A program made the translations under genes and the position numbers. Below are positions 1 through 13,100 of a stretch of 64,000 nt of DNA, one piece after another. The notes under the pieces were generated by a model, which was given only the letters and a program-made list of their open reading frames with translations, made no database searches and was not told the DNA's origin. Positions within the stretch are counted from its first letter, which is position 1. Every line of letters starts with the position of its first letter. Origin of the DNA: Patiria pectinifera (Eukaryota; Echinodermata; Asteroidea; Valvatida; Asterinidae); assembly GCA_029964075.1 (NCBI GenBank), contig CM057129.1:12329430-12393429 (forward strand), in the 5' to 3' direction.

Positions 1-1075
1 TATTAATTACCTGTAGCAATGTTCACATGTCCGCATCTGGTTTAATAAACTCGGTCTGTTGGCGGCAAATTAAGCCGTGATCAGACGTGGGATGCAGATT
101 TGTGTGCAAGTAATCGTCCTCATTGAAGAGACTCCTACGCGAGACGTATGGGTTGAGTGTTCCTGCAGTCAATGCACTCGTGACCCAGACAGGTCACGTA
201 TTTAATAAGTTTTCTCGGACATTTTCAGTTTGCATTGTCTTGAAGTTTGGGATTCAACCTCTCTCATAATGGCAATTTAAATATTTACATAATTTTTGTT
301 GGAGGTTTAACTTTACACATACTGTAATGGCTTTCAACATGAGACAAGCAGCTTTTCCTCGGATCCGCTGATTTCCTTCTATTTTTTTTTACTCGTCATG
401 AATGCCATTACAAATTGAAAAACACTGTACAAAGCCTTGTGTGGATTTTCTAAATTCCCAGTTGCATGCCTGCAATATACAAGGTACATGTATGTCAGTA
501 GATCCTCCCTCTGCAAGAATCAACTCTAACCATCCCCAACCCTTCAAAATCCAACTGCATGTTTTGTTGGAATCTGTTGGAGTGAATATATAGGCCTACT
601 GCACTAGTATTAGTAAACTGATTAAATTATTTACATGGGGTTAGGCGTAAAATATTGGATGTTGAGGTACCATCTGGTGTTGGATTTTGCAAGAGTGAGG
701 AAGGTTCCTAGTATTAGTAAAATGACTCAAGTGGGTTTTATAGTTTAAATGTTATGACTTTTTCGCGTGAAACTAAAAAAGATTTTTCATTGACATCTTA
801 GGATAATTTGTAGCTTAAATTCAAGGCACCTTTTTTACAATGCTTGAGTTCATTTAATTGGAGGCCTCAGAAGAACTTATTAAAATAAGAAGGGAAAAAA
901 CAGACAAAGGAAATATGTGCGCTTCAAAAGTCTCCAAGTTACTATTTAAAACCAGAAAAAAGTGGGTGTTTTTTTTTGGTACCAGGCAAAATTACTTCTG
1001 ATGCCGTTTTTGAACCAATGACTGTTTAACAGCTTGAATCCTATTCTGTTCCATTTCGTTTCCTCTTGGCTGCAG
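1..1075. other. ARID3 intron, left edge
   Basis: Non-coding. Positions about 350-480 carry a dispersed sequence (GGATCCGCTGATTTCCT ... CCCAGTTGCATGCCTG) seen again at about 12760-12895. No exon encoding the start of the ARID domain was found. Confidence 0.6.
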
Positions 1076-1148
1076 CTGTATGAATTATCCGACGACCGTA
1101 AACGGAAGGAGTTTCTGGACGAGCTTTTTTCATTCATGCAGAAAAGAG
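1076..1148 (+). CDS. ARID3: ARID3 exon: first ARID helices
   Basis: The acceptor TTGGCTGCAG ends at 1075 and the donor GTAAGT starts at 1149. The exon is 73 nt: 24 codons in phase 0 plus one base. It reads LYELSDDRKRKEFLDELF and so on to SFMQKR. The preceding exon must end in phase 0 with sequence like EEQFKQ. None is seen in 1-1075, so it lies left of the window. Confidence 0.95.
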
Positions 1149-4100
1149 GTAAGTCGAGAAATTGTAATTGTATTTTTGTGTCACCTAGCGCGATGGAAGT
1201 TCTTTTGATCAATTGCTCGCCGCCAGTTGAACATGCTGGGTGTATTTTTTTCAATAGGGTTGACACCCTCTTCAAAATTTAATTGAAATTCAGTTCAATT
1301 TGATACATTTCCCAGTGACAAATGTTGAAGTAGCCTTGTGACATTTGCCGACAATGGCAGTTTGTGAAGCGGCACAAATTCAGTCTCAATTGTGTGAATT
1401 AGGTTAATTTCAGTGAGGCCGTGTATTAACCCTCCTGCTGTCTGAACAGTCACAGACAGTCAAAAAATCAATCCCCCTCCCTGCCATGCCTTTTACACCT
1501 GTGCTAGTTACCAACAGTCAGATCATATTTCAAGTACAGGCAAGTGGTAGGTAAATCTGGCTTTTCATATCAATCCTTCAGTCAAAGCGTAGCTGTATCA
1601 AGTGACATAAACAGTCACAGCCAGTTAATCCTGCTGTATGTAGGTAGCGAGCACTCAACTATTAACAACAGTCTCTTGACTGATTTTGACTAAAAGGACA
1701 ACTTTGCACATAATGTATGTTAGCATAGGAGGGTTAAAGATGCGTGCTGCCTTCCCTAAAAAAAACAATTGATTCTTGTCTCCTAACAAATTTACAATTT
1801 GTATGTTTTATTTTATCGAAGAAAAAAAGAAGCCATTTTTCTTTCTTCTGATTTTGGGCATATGAAGCCGTCATTTTGCGCACAAAAACCCACCCTATTG
1901 AGAATAGAAATAGTTTCAGGCCTCAAAGAATTGAATTTTGTAAAGAACAAAATCAATAACTAATTGTTAGTGGATTTTTTTGTTCGATGTCTCATGCAAA
2001 CTTTTAAATTGGTAGGAAAATGTAGCAATTGATTCGAAAGAAATAAATTCGGTTTTTTGAAGTGAAATTATAGAAATAGCACAGAGAATGCAACTTTAAG
2101 CTTGAAATTTGTGCCTGAATTAATCTGAAGGCCTTTCACACTTGAGCATCTGCCCCCGGGGCCACCATGGGGTGACTATTGACTTTTCAACCTGCAGTTC
2201 AACCACTGGGTGTTTCAGACTTGTTGCCCACAAACTGTGTTTAATATCACACTCTATAGTCATGCTGCGGCGGCCAGTACAAACATACCGAGTTCGTCAT
2301 TGTCAAATTCAGATATTTTTTAAAACATAGAAACTTGGACAAAACTCGCCTCATCAAATCCTCGAATATTTAATTTCAAGTGGACATGCATAAAAATAGA
2401 AAAAAATTTGAAGTGTGAATCGTGGCTTATTTTCACCTCAGCATTGCCCCAGGGCCATCAACCACCCCCCCCCCCTTTTGAAAAGGCCAAGTGGGAAAAG
2501 GCCTTTGAAAGCCCGAACTTACAATGTAAGCTGCTGAAATTCTTTTTGTACATGTAGGCCTATACCTTTTCAACACAAGCTATACGTGTACATATACATG
2601 TTTTGTAGTCGAGTCCGTACAGATCACAATTCGTTTAGACTCGAGTCAAGTCACAAGCTTCACAAATGTGAAAGGTTTCTCATTTGTTATTGTTCATCTA
2701 CTGTTTCTTAGGACTTTGGTGTATTTGTGACCGGACTTGTAACCAGGCTTGTGATAGCCTTGACTACAGTAATGAATTGAACACTTGAAGAAAAACAGCA
2801 CATATTAACAATTTATTAACTGAAAGACTTCACAAATTTGTCTAAAGTTAAATAATCAGGGTATAGGGCCTAATACTCGCAGAGATGATAGCACGCAGCA
2901 ACAAGTGCCAGAGATACAATCATTTTAATTGATTGATATCATTTTTTATGAGCTTTCATCCTAAATGGCCATCAACAATCTACCAGGATAATTTGCAAGA
3001 CGTTCAGTTATTTTAATTAATTTGTGTGTATGTATGGGTGTGCGTGTATTCAAATAGTGGACCTAAACAATAGTGGACATTCCATGCATTGGCGAAGATC
3101 GACTTTTGCAGACTAAAACTAAGCAGACAGTAACAAGTGCAAGAGGCACGACAGTGTTAATTGATTGATATCATTTTTTATCAGCGTTCATCCTAAATGG
3201 CCATCAACGATGACCCACAGTGGCACACACAGGATATGGCTTAGTTGGGGGGGAGGGGTTGGTTTCTCACAATTTTTTGGTCAAAATTGATTAGAAGTTC
3301 GAATTTTTCAAAAAATGTCCAAAACCTTTGCCCACAGAAAATATTCCCAATATGCCTGGTTAGGAACCAGAAACTGACAAATGTGGGCCTGTTTTAAGTA
3401 CAGTGGAACGCCGCTATAACGAACATTGCGGGATCCACAGAGAGTGTTCGTAATAACGATCGTTCGGTAAAGTGATTTTGAATCGCCGGTACGCTCTTTT
3501 GACCAATAGTGAACTGCCATTTCTCACATCCTGCGGCTACACGAGGAGTCATCACGAAACTTTAGCAACGGTGGTTTTCCCTTTTATTCCTTGGGGAAAT
3601 AGTAGCCATCTATCTCTCTTCAGCATTCAAACATGATGTAACCATGGGTGGTTTGATGTTCAGGAATTAAAAATGACCCAAATAGCGTTTAATACATCTG
3701 GTAGATTTTTTGTTAATCTGTTGACTTTTTTTCAACAACAATGTTCGGTACCTTTTGTATATTAAAACCGGGAGCCACGGATGATGTTCGGTATAGCCGA
3801 ATGTTCGGTATAGTGGTGTTCAGTATAGCGGCATTCCACTGTATAGACCAATTCGGGCATGCTATCAATTCTATCACAGAGCCCCCTTCAGTGACGAAAG
3901 CATTGTGCCGTTGTTCAGATAATCCATCATGGGGGAGTTGCTTCATACAATAGTACGCAGGCAAACAGTTTCTCCAATGATGAGTGCCGAGTGTATTGTG
4001 GGCTGATTCTTCAGAAAATGAAACTAAATTAATTTGTGGGAAACAAAAGTTTTTTTATGGGATGTCAAACAAATTGATTATTGTTCACTAAAGTGTTGCT

Positions 4101-7100
4101 ATTACACAAGATGCAAAATTGCAAATTTCTTAAGATGTTTCATAAGTTGGACTTTCCGTGCATAAATTAGCATAAATTTAATCATTTCACTTTTGCCTGG
4201 TTAAAATTTCACACACGTGACCACAGAACAATTCCCATTTAGTAAAACTAAAGCAGAGGGTGAACATTGTTTATATGCATTCTGTAAATCACACAAGACT
4301 AGTCTTACTCCAAAATAAGTATGGGTGTGTGTGTCCTTAGAACTTTGGAGAAAAAGCGTGAATTTCCTGTATGGGCTGGATAACATTTTTACGTCTGAAG
4401 TCACACACGTGACCAAATTTTGATGACCCCTTTTAATATTTTGACACAATTTGTGAAAGTAGAAACTATACTCTGAGGTAGGGAGTAAAAAGAACTAACC
4501 TGATTAATCAGTGAAAGTAATAATGTAGTTAAAGGATAAAGCTTCAAAAATCGGACAAACCCAATTTTATGTCACACAGTGACCAAAGAATGGCCCCACA
4601 ATGTACAATGTAGCAGTATTGTAACTACATGTATATGATAATATGTATACTCTGTAATCATTCAGTATTTTTTCTTTTGTCGATTTATTTATTTATATTT
4701 GTTATTGACATCCGAGGCAGGTGCATGAGAGTCTTCTGCAGATGCCATCATTTATTCATCGCATGACAGTAAATGGCGCAGACTTATGTACTATGCAAAG
4801 CTTAAATTATTACTTTTGTGCGCCTACAATGTACCTCAGGGATTGATTTAGTGTATTAATCCCCTTGTCGCCTCGCGCTTTTTTATTGACTTGAGCATCT
4901 ATAGTCTTCGTTTCCCCTCAGGGCAGGATGTTCTGATGATGGCGGGAAAACAAAATAACTACCCGCTACAGTAAAGCGTCATATTGGGTTATATATGGAT
5001 TAACAAATTAATCTGAATTTGGCAGCGAGCCAGACAGTTTCTGTAACACCTGTGTCCTGTAGTGAGACAATTTGCGTTAATTGGATAAACGAGTTGGACC
5101 AGACTGTAATAATTAATTCCAGGCTTAATTGATGTTTATGCTGTGTTTGTTTTTTGTGGGGTCAAAAACTCCAGTGTGCTGACAAGAGGGATTGATCATG
5201 TGAAGGTTTTTGTTTTGGTCTGAAGTTGATAAGGAATGCCTGGTAAAGTGTTAAAACCCACTGCCTATATTGTAAACGTGTCCTGTTCAGCGACAAAGTC
5301 TTACATCAAATTGTTTTGAATCCCGCCATTTTCTGGGTGGCTTTATGGCAAAAATAAACTCTCATTCATTTTTTGTTCCTATAACAATTTTTTTTTGGTT
5401 TTGTTCCTGTACAATACTGTACAGACTAGTTTACTTTCATTGTACATGTGGATTCAAAAACAATCTTCCTTCCTTAACCCTAACCCTGCTGAATCCAACA
5501 GGATCACATACCCAATGGAGCCTGTTGGATTGAGCAGTTATAACCCCTTGTGTACATTCCTCATGCAAAATATTGGATTCAGCTGGCAACTGAACCGCAT
5601 TATAACGCATTGTTGGACTCCGTTGGATTCAGCATACAACTGAAAATGAGGCACAGTGGATTGAACAGGAAAGTCCGGTTGGACTCTGTTTAGCAGGGTA
5701 GTCCTGAGGAGGGGGTTTAGGATGCTAGGTTCACACATTCCCGACTTATTGCCTTGAATACCCCGATCCCTTCCGAATAAATATTCTTTCTTTTTTTGAA
5801 CCACGTTTCCCCTAATTTCGTCCATATTGACAAATCGGGGAACTGCCAACACATATGACTGGATCAGCTCAGTTGGTAGAGCACCGGAACGGCAAACCGG
5901 AGGTCACGGGTTCAAGCCCCGCTCCAGTCAATCTCTTTATTCAACTTTGAAAAAAAATATCATTTGGAATTTTTCTTTTTAGCCTTTAGAATTAACCCTG
6001 GCACTTTGTTACATAGAAAAGCCTGTGAGTTGGCAACATGCCAGAAAATACATTACAGTCGAGTCTCGTTAATACAAACTCTGTTAATACAAAATTCTGG
6101 TTATAACAAGCATAAAGCCATGGTACCGACTGTGCATTTATGTGCACAATGAATGGGACTAATATTCCTCTTAATACAAAATTCTGATATAACAAACAAT
6201 TTGGCTAGGTCCGAACGAGTTTGTATTAACGAGACTCGACTGTATATATTTTAAAATGCAGTTCCCTTCAACCTCGTTTCCATGGGTAGGATCTTGCTGC
6301 ACCATGCTGTTTCCCATCGTTTCTTGCGCGATCTTAACCCCTGGATTTGTCTAATTTAAATGTGTCAGAATATGACACATTTAAATTAGGACTGCAGTCA
6401 ATGTATATAACGTGCGACGCCATCTTTAAAATGTTGAAAGTTGCGTTTTTGAAGAATTTGTCCTTTCAAACATAAGCCGTACGTTGCGTTAATCAAGGAT
6501 TTGTATTATACCTCTTTCGTCCCTTTAAAACTGAAGATACAGGTTTTGTTAGGCGAAAAACAAGGCTGCCATAATCCATATCGTAAAGGCATCGCGCAGT
6601 TTAAAAAAACAAAAAAGTTTGTACGTGACGTGACGCGTGACGTGCAAAGCACGTGGGCGCATTAATTATAATGAGTGTAATACGCTCTGATGAATAGACA
6701 GTCAGCGTCGTTTACATATTCATCACGGCCAGGGGTTAGTGAAGGAACGCGCACGCGCCCACGAAGTCGAGGCTGAGTTTCCTTTAACTCTACGTGTGCT
6801 AAATGTACCTCAATGATTCAACATAGTGCATCAACCAATAAGCAATCCAATCATTGTTGGTCTCGGTTCGTAATTGGAGCCCATTACAAAGCTAACGAAT
6901 CGTTACAATAAAAGCAAAATAAGAAAAAGCAATCCGTGAGTAGGCTATTATGGAACAATATCATGTGCAACGGGCGAACATAAAAGACAGTGTGATTATC
7001 CGACATATACAATAGACACGTCAATAAGACAATATCGGAGCTCTTCAGACGCAATCAATAATTGAAGTTTGTATAGAAGAACAGACGTGTAGAAATTGTC

Positions 7101-10100
7101 AGAGAAAAAAAGGCTCTAGACTCTTCGTACATAAGCTTTATTGTTTTGTTTTCCGATAGGGACAATTTGGAAACTCGAAGGACGTTTTTCAGGAGCCAGA
7201 TATAATTACTTGGACCTTGCTTATATACAGTTGAAATGATTGGCCGATATTGAATAATCATATAGATCCTTGTCTTTGATGGTAGCCTCAACACGGCATA
7301 AGCTTTTGAAATGTATTGAGAGTGGTTTAGCAAATTGGGTACTAACACCCCCCCACCCCAAGAAGAAGATAGGATTTCCATCATATCTTTTTGTATGAAT
7401 TATTGGTTTTTTTAATATACAAATTTAGGTAGAACTGTGAGTTATTATTGATTTATTTCAGGAGGATATTTTGTTAGCATTTTGGCAGTTTTGGCAGCAT
7501 TGTTTCAATTTTTCAACGAGTGGATCGCCAAAATCTCCTTATGAACTTTTTTTTGTTTTGATTTTAATTATATCTATATACAGGTACGGGAATTGTATCT
7601 AATTTTATCCTTTTTATAGGCAAATATTGATCAGAATAATGGAAAAGTGCATCTTTCAAAGATTTGTAAAATAATTTAGAAGTTCCAGTAGATTACTCTT
7701 TTTTTTCTTCTGAAGGCCATTCACAGTGCCTTCCAGGCCTAATCTACCAACATAAACGGCTAACCACGTCCACCATTATTCACCGGACATAAAACTTGAC
7801 AAACAACAAGCTTCTTGCAATAACATCTTCATGCTCTCTCCATTTGCATCAATTCTCCAGGTAGCCGCTTGAGTGAGCCCTGCCCCCCCCCCCTCCTCCT
7901 TGACAAAAGCCGACATCTTTGTATCATTTCAAAAGTCCCTCTTGATCAGGAGTATGTTTGCTTTTTATTTGGAATTAACCCCCCCCCCCCCCCTTGAATA
8001 AGAGGGTTGTTATCATCATAGTCGATGAGAACAGATTCTGTGGACCACCTGTCTCGGTCAGCTTCCACAAACTCTCCGATCCCATGGGTGGCCGTTGTTG
8101 CTCGCTGGATAAATTTGCGCTTGTCAATTTGCTGAGCAACCCCACTCCAGAGTCCCATGCCACAAGTGAAAGTACCTCCATTATCCAACAACATCTCTTA
8201 ATCTGAAAGCCAATATCGGAGAATAAACGGGGTAAGAAAAGAAAGAAAAAAAGCTGTTTGTCTGAGCTGTTGTCCAAGAATGTACCCCTCTAGATGTACC
8301 CCTTCAAGTATCCATGGTGTTCCTTTTGTCTGGCTGGAAGGGGAGGCGGCTGTGAGACAAACAACATAATTGACTACTCTTCGCGGTTCCACCACCGGCC
8401 CTTAATTTCGGTCTGATTGCATCTTTTGATCGAGTGAAAAACCCTACTTAATGTCGGCTGTGATAGGCCTTTTATTATTGAAGAGCACGTCTTAAGCCTT
8501 ACATGCATAAAACCGGTGGCAAAGAAAATCCTTGTTTACTTGCCACACTTGTTACTCGGAGGAGCAGAGGCGGGATATAGATTGAGTGGATGCTGCCCTC
8601 GGGGGTTGGTGCATATTAATAAGATTGAACAGTGAAAGGTGAAAACAAGAAGGGAGCAATCCGTTTCTGGGTAGAAGAATGAGAGGAGCAATGTGGAGTT
8701 TAAAAGATCAACCCCCAAAAAAGTTACGAAGAAAGAAACTGGTGGCGGATTTAAGACAAAGCTTGTGCGCTTACGAGCTTGTGGGTTTGGTTTGAGAGTG
8801 GCAGCGTATTTGAGGATGTGTGACAAGGGGATCGCAGTGGAATTAATCACCTTTGCCAAGCCCCACCTCACTTAATACTTGTTTGTTTGTAGAAGGAGAA
8901 ATTATCAATACCGCCCCAGATACTTTGTTCCGATTCTAAAAGGGATACCAAGTAAACGGCTTGATCCGTCGGCATTTTTCCCCTCGCGCGGCATTCCAGT
9001 GCTTTTATTCGCAGAGGTTTAGGCCTGGGGGTTACCGTGTTATTATTATGAAAGGGTGGCAAAAAAAAAAAAGCAAGAAAACATCACTGATCAATTCAAG
9101 GCTTGGAGTAATTTGCCCGGTTTGGTCTGGGAAGCATCTTTTAGAGTAGGATAGGCCATGTGTCGGAATCATAATTTTATTTCCTAGCAGTAGTCCCAGT
9201 TGAGCCGTCCTTTAAAATAATCCAGATTTTTTTTTCCCCGGCCCGCTTTCTGTGATCTGTTCCATCTGTTTTGAAACTCCAGCAAACCCACATTTTTGAA
9301 ACTTTAATGGTGTGCGATTCTTTCAAACTGCCACCCAGCCTATAAAAAGTTTGAGGGCAGTATAGCCTTGGTCAAGGCGTTCGTCGTTATTCGTCCGCAC
9401 GGGGGTATTCGGCGGCCTTCTTGCCGTGCCACTGAATGATCGCTTTCAGTGCATGAAAAATACGTCGCAAACAGCTACCTCAAAATAATGTGGTTTCTGA
9501 CACGGCCACAAAAGGCGAACAGCTTGCAAATAATTTGATGACGTTGGGATTTACTAAGGTGTGATTGGACACTCCACATATTAGCCCCACCTATACTTAT
9601 CTGTATTCGCAGATGAGGTCGTGCGCTAGAAATCCAGCACAAAATAAAGACAAACATAAGCTTTCGCTGGCGATTGGACCAAGGCGTTCGATCGGATCCA
9701 AATGATTTGCGTAAAATAGTGGCCACTTGAGGTCACTGTTCACACTGTATTTTTTACATGCACTGCATAGCGAAGATATGTTGACAATTACCGTACGGAC
9801 GGATAATGACGAACGCCTTGACCGAGGAAGGCTAAGGGCAGTCCTTTTTGCTTATGAGGGGCCTTCTACAGAGAGCAGTGAAATGTGAATTCCGAAATGT
9901 GTGAACACTGCCAAACTGTTTCTGAAACATGCACCTACAGTCTTTTAAAAATAAGACTTGAGTTTTTTTAGTGTCTACCAGCCAACATAAACTCACTATA
10001 ACCATAAACCACTTAATAGCTTGTGCATTTTTGTCAGTAGCCATTATTCTGGCAAGGGATTAGGCTAAGTACTTGCTAATCTCCCCACATTAATCCTATA

Positions 10101-13100
10101 GGAATTAGGGATTAAAGAAAGGGGGGGGGATTCAGAGAGAGACCTCCCAAACACCAGCTGTGTGTGAATTATAAAATGAGAGGACAACCCATTAAAGAGC
10201 TTGTAATGAAGGTGATTATGACTTAATGGAGCTGTCCTGCCAACTTGCTAATCAGATTGTGGCGTTACCATCTTACCCATTGGTGGTGAGCAAAGTGGAG
10301 TGTGATATATTCTGGACAGGATCATATTCATTAGAAAAAGGGGGTGTAATGTTTAGAACGTCTTCTTGAGGTGGTTTAAATGCCTCACTTTTGGCTGCAA
10401 ACAAATTTGAAAACCAGGCAGAAAAACTTAGGGTACCCCTGCTGTCTCCCCTCCCCCCCCCCTGACAGCTACCCTCCCCCCCGACAGGTACCCTCCCCTG
10501 TACACACTAGTGGTGGGAGTGGTTTCAAAATCCGGTACAAAAATCCAATTCTTTTTTTCTTTCCGAAAAGATAACAGTTACTTGATTTTACCCATTCTAG
10601 TTTCAGTCTTCAGTCTCAAAAGTGAGTGAAAGTGTGACAGAATGCAATGCTCCCTCCCTCCATGTTGAAAATAATGAGTGGGAACTCTCTGATGATCTGA
10701 TGAGTTGTTGAGGGGGCAGGGCTATTCAGAAAGAAGAAAGAAAAGCAAGTAGTAAATGTGAAACTGTACAATCCAAGACCTGGCATGGAGCAAATTGGGG
10801 ATGTCCCAGTTGTTGTCTTTAGCTTGTGTCTCAAAAAAACTGGAAGGCTTAATTTTAAGGTTGGTTTCAAATATCCGGTTTCTAAAATGCAAACCGAATG
10901 GTTGAATTCAAACCGAATTTTAAGTAAAATCCGGGTTTTTATCCCACCACTACCCAGCACTGTACACAGTCTATAAGGCCCCCCAAAAAAGTCTCCGGTT
11001 TCTACGGCGAGCGTCGCCGCAGCCATGCGCGTTGGCAAAAAGAAAAAGTTTCTTTTTCAATGTTACAAGATGATGTCTCAAAACTGCCAAACTCACTGGT
11101 TTGACTGGAATCCTGCTGCTGCACAATTTTAACGTGTTTTTAGATGGGGTCACGATCGGGTATAAGCTTCATGTGGCCTCTCTGGACTCCCGTATATTTT
11201 TCTCTAAATTTAGTCAGGCACCATTTGCAGTCATCAGCCGACAATTGAAGAAATAAAAGTTAAAAAAAAAAGAAAAAAAGCCGCGTTGCTGTACCACTTT
11301 TGGGGCAAGCTCCATACCAGAAACCAGGGACTTTTTTGGGGGCCTAATCTGAGTATTAAACCACTAAGGAGTTCAGCAGCATTAGTCAATGAAAATGCTA
11401 CTTCTTTGATCAACAACAAGAATTAAACTTGAATAGTAGTTTTATCAAAAATTTATGTTTGATGTACACGCGGGCCTACATGTAGGCCTAACTATTGTAC
11501 TGCAGCTTTAAAAAAAATGTACTGGTAGCTTGGGAATGGTATGAAAACAGGATTGTCAGAAATTGTAATTCCTTTTCTAGCATGATGGCCATTCATGCTT
11601 CTCTGTGATTGATGCCTTTTAGTTGCTTCTTTATCAGAGAGAACAAGGGGCTCCATAACGGGAGCTGGCAGGTCGTCTTCTACATGATATCTCTACAAAT
11701 GCTGGTAGACAGTTGTTTTTAAACGGTTCATTTATAGAAGAGGGTTTAAAAAAAAATGGGAACGATGATCAATTTAATTTCACGCTGCGATGGTTTTCAA
11801 TAGATGTGCCTTTCAAGTGCAGCCAGCACATCAGTATAATAGTTATACCACTTCAGCGAAACGGGGAATTCGATTAAAAAAGCCTCTCCCGTTGATAAAT
11901 GGCGTCGTTTTATTGTCAAGGACTCCTTTTGTGTGCATTACAATCAAATTAAGGTGGTTAGTATTGGTAAACCCTTGAATCAATTATTTGAAGTGATAAC
12001 GCGGACTTCGCGACTCCGAACTGATAGGCCTATACATCTATTTTCAAACCTTGCGATTTAATGATCTTCGAATTGGATTCAACGGCTGCGTTTTTTTTCC
12101 CCATATGGACACTCTGCCATGGTGGATGGTTTGAAAGGCCTGATTGAACTGTCTGTCTTTTATTTGTCTCCCCTGAGTCACTCTAATACAGTGTCAAATT
12201 GTCACTATCTTAAATTTTTGCTCAATGGACCCCATTTTGCTAAATTGCAGACCGACTGTAGCAACCTTGAAAAGTGGCAGATGTGGGACAAAAGCAGCCA
12301 TTTTTGTGTCCCCTAAACGAAGTTTTGGGACACACTTAACTGATCATAAATTCTGTATGACCGTAGACACGTACATTATTGACCGTAGACCCGTATGTTA
12401 AAGTTTTGAAAACAAGTGTATAACTTCTACATGCTTTCATGGATTTTGATGAAACTTGGATGCAGTGACCTTGGGTGGGAAGACACAATTCTTCATGGAA
12501 GTGAGGCGATGGGCGAATTTGAATCCCAGACCCTTGGGGGGGGGGGGTGGGCGGGGGGATGGGGTGTCTGCTGGACGGGAGTCATGTAGTGCTGCTATAC
12601 TGTGACCACTTTTCATAGTACAACCGGCAGTAATTTTTCAAAGGACGCTCTTTTGTGTTTTGGGGGGTGGATGGGGGGAAGAAGGAATGGAAGTGGGGCG
12701 GTGGGCGAATTTGAATCCCAGACCCCCTTTGTTTCGTTGCTGACAACTCAGGCTTGCAACTTTTCCTTGGATCCGCTGATTTCCTCGTTTTTTACTTCTC
12801 ATGAATGCCATTCCAAATTAAAAAACACTGAACAAAGTCTTTTGTGGTTTGGAATTTCCTCCTTTTTTTCTAAATTCCCAGTTGCATGCCTGACACCTAA
12901 CAGCAAAAAACCAAAAAATAATAACTGTTTAGCAGAAAACTTGCCCAGATATGCTTACACTTAACGGTACTTGCTTTGACTAACAGTGATATTTTTCGGC
13001 TACTATTTACGTTTAAAAATGGGACATAATGGAAATTTTTCAGGGATGTGCAGTAAACTTACTTTAAATTTTCACCACAAAACACTCATTTACATTCAGC

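Noticed and set aside
5857-5930. Possible tRNA gene
   Set aside because: The promoter boxes and an acceptor-like stem are present, but the D-arm spacing and anticodon loop are abnormal, and the same flanking sequence recurs at two other sites, so it is a SINE.
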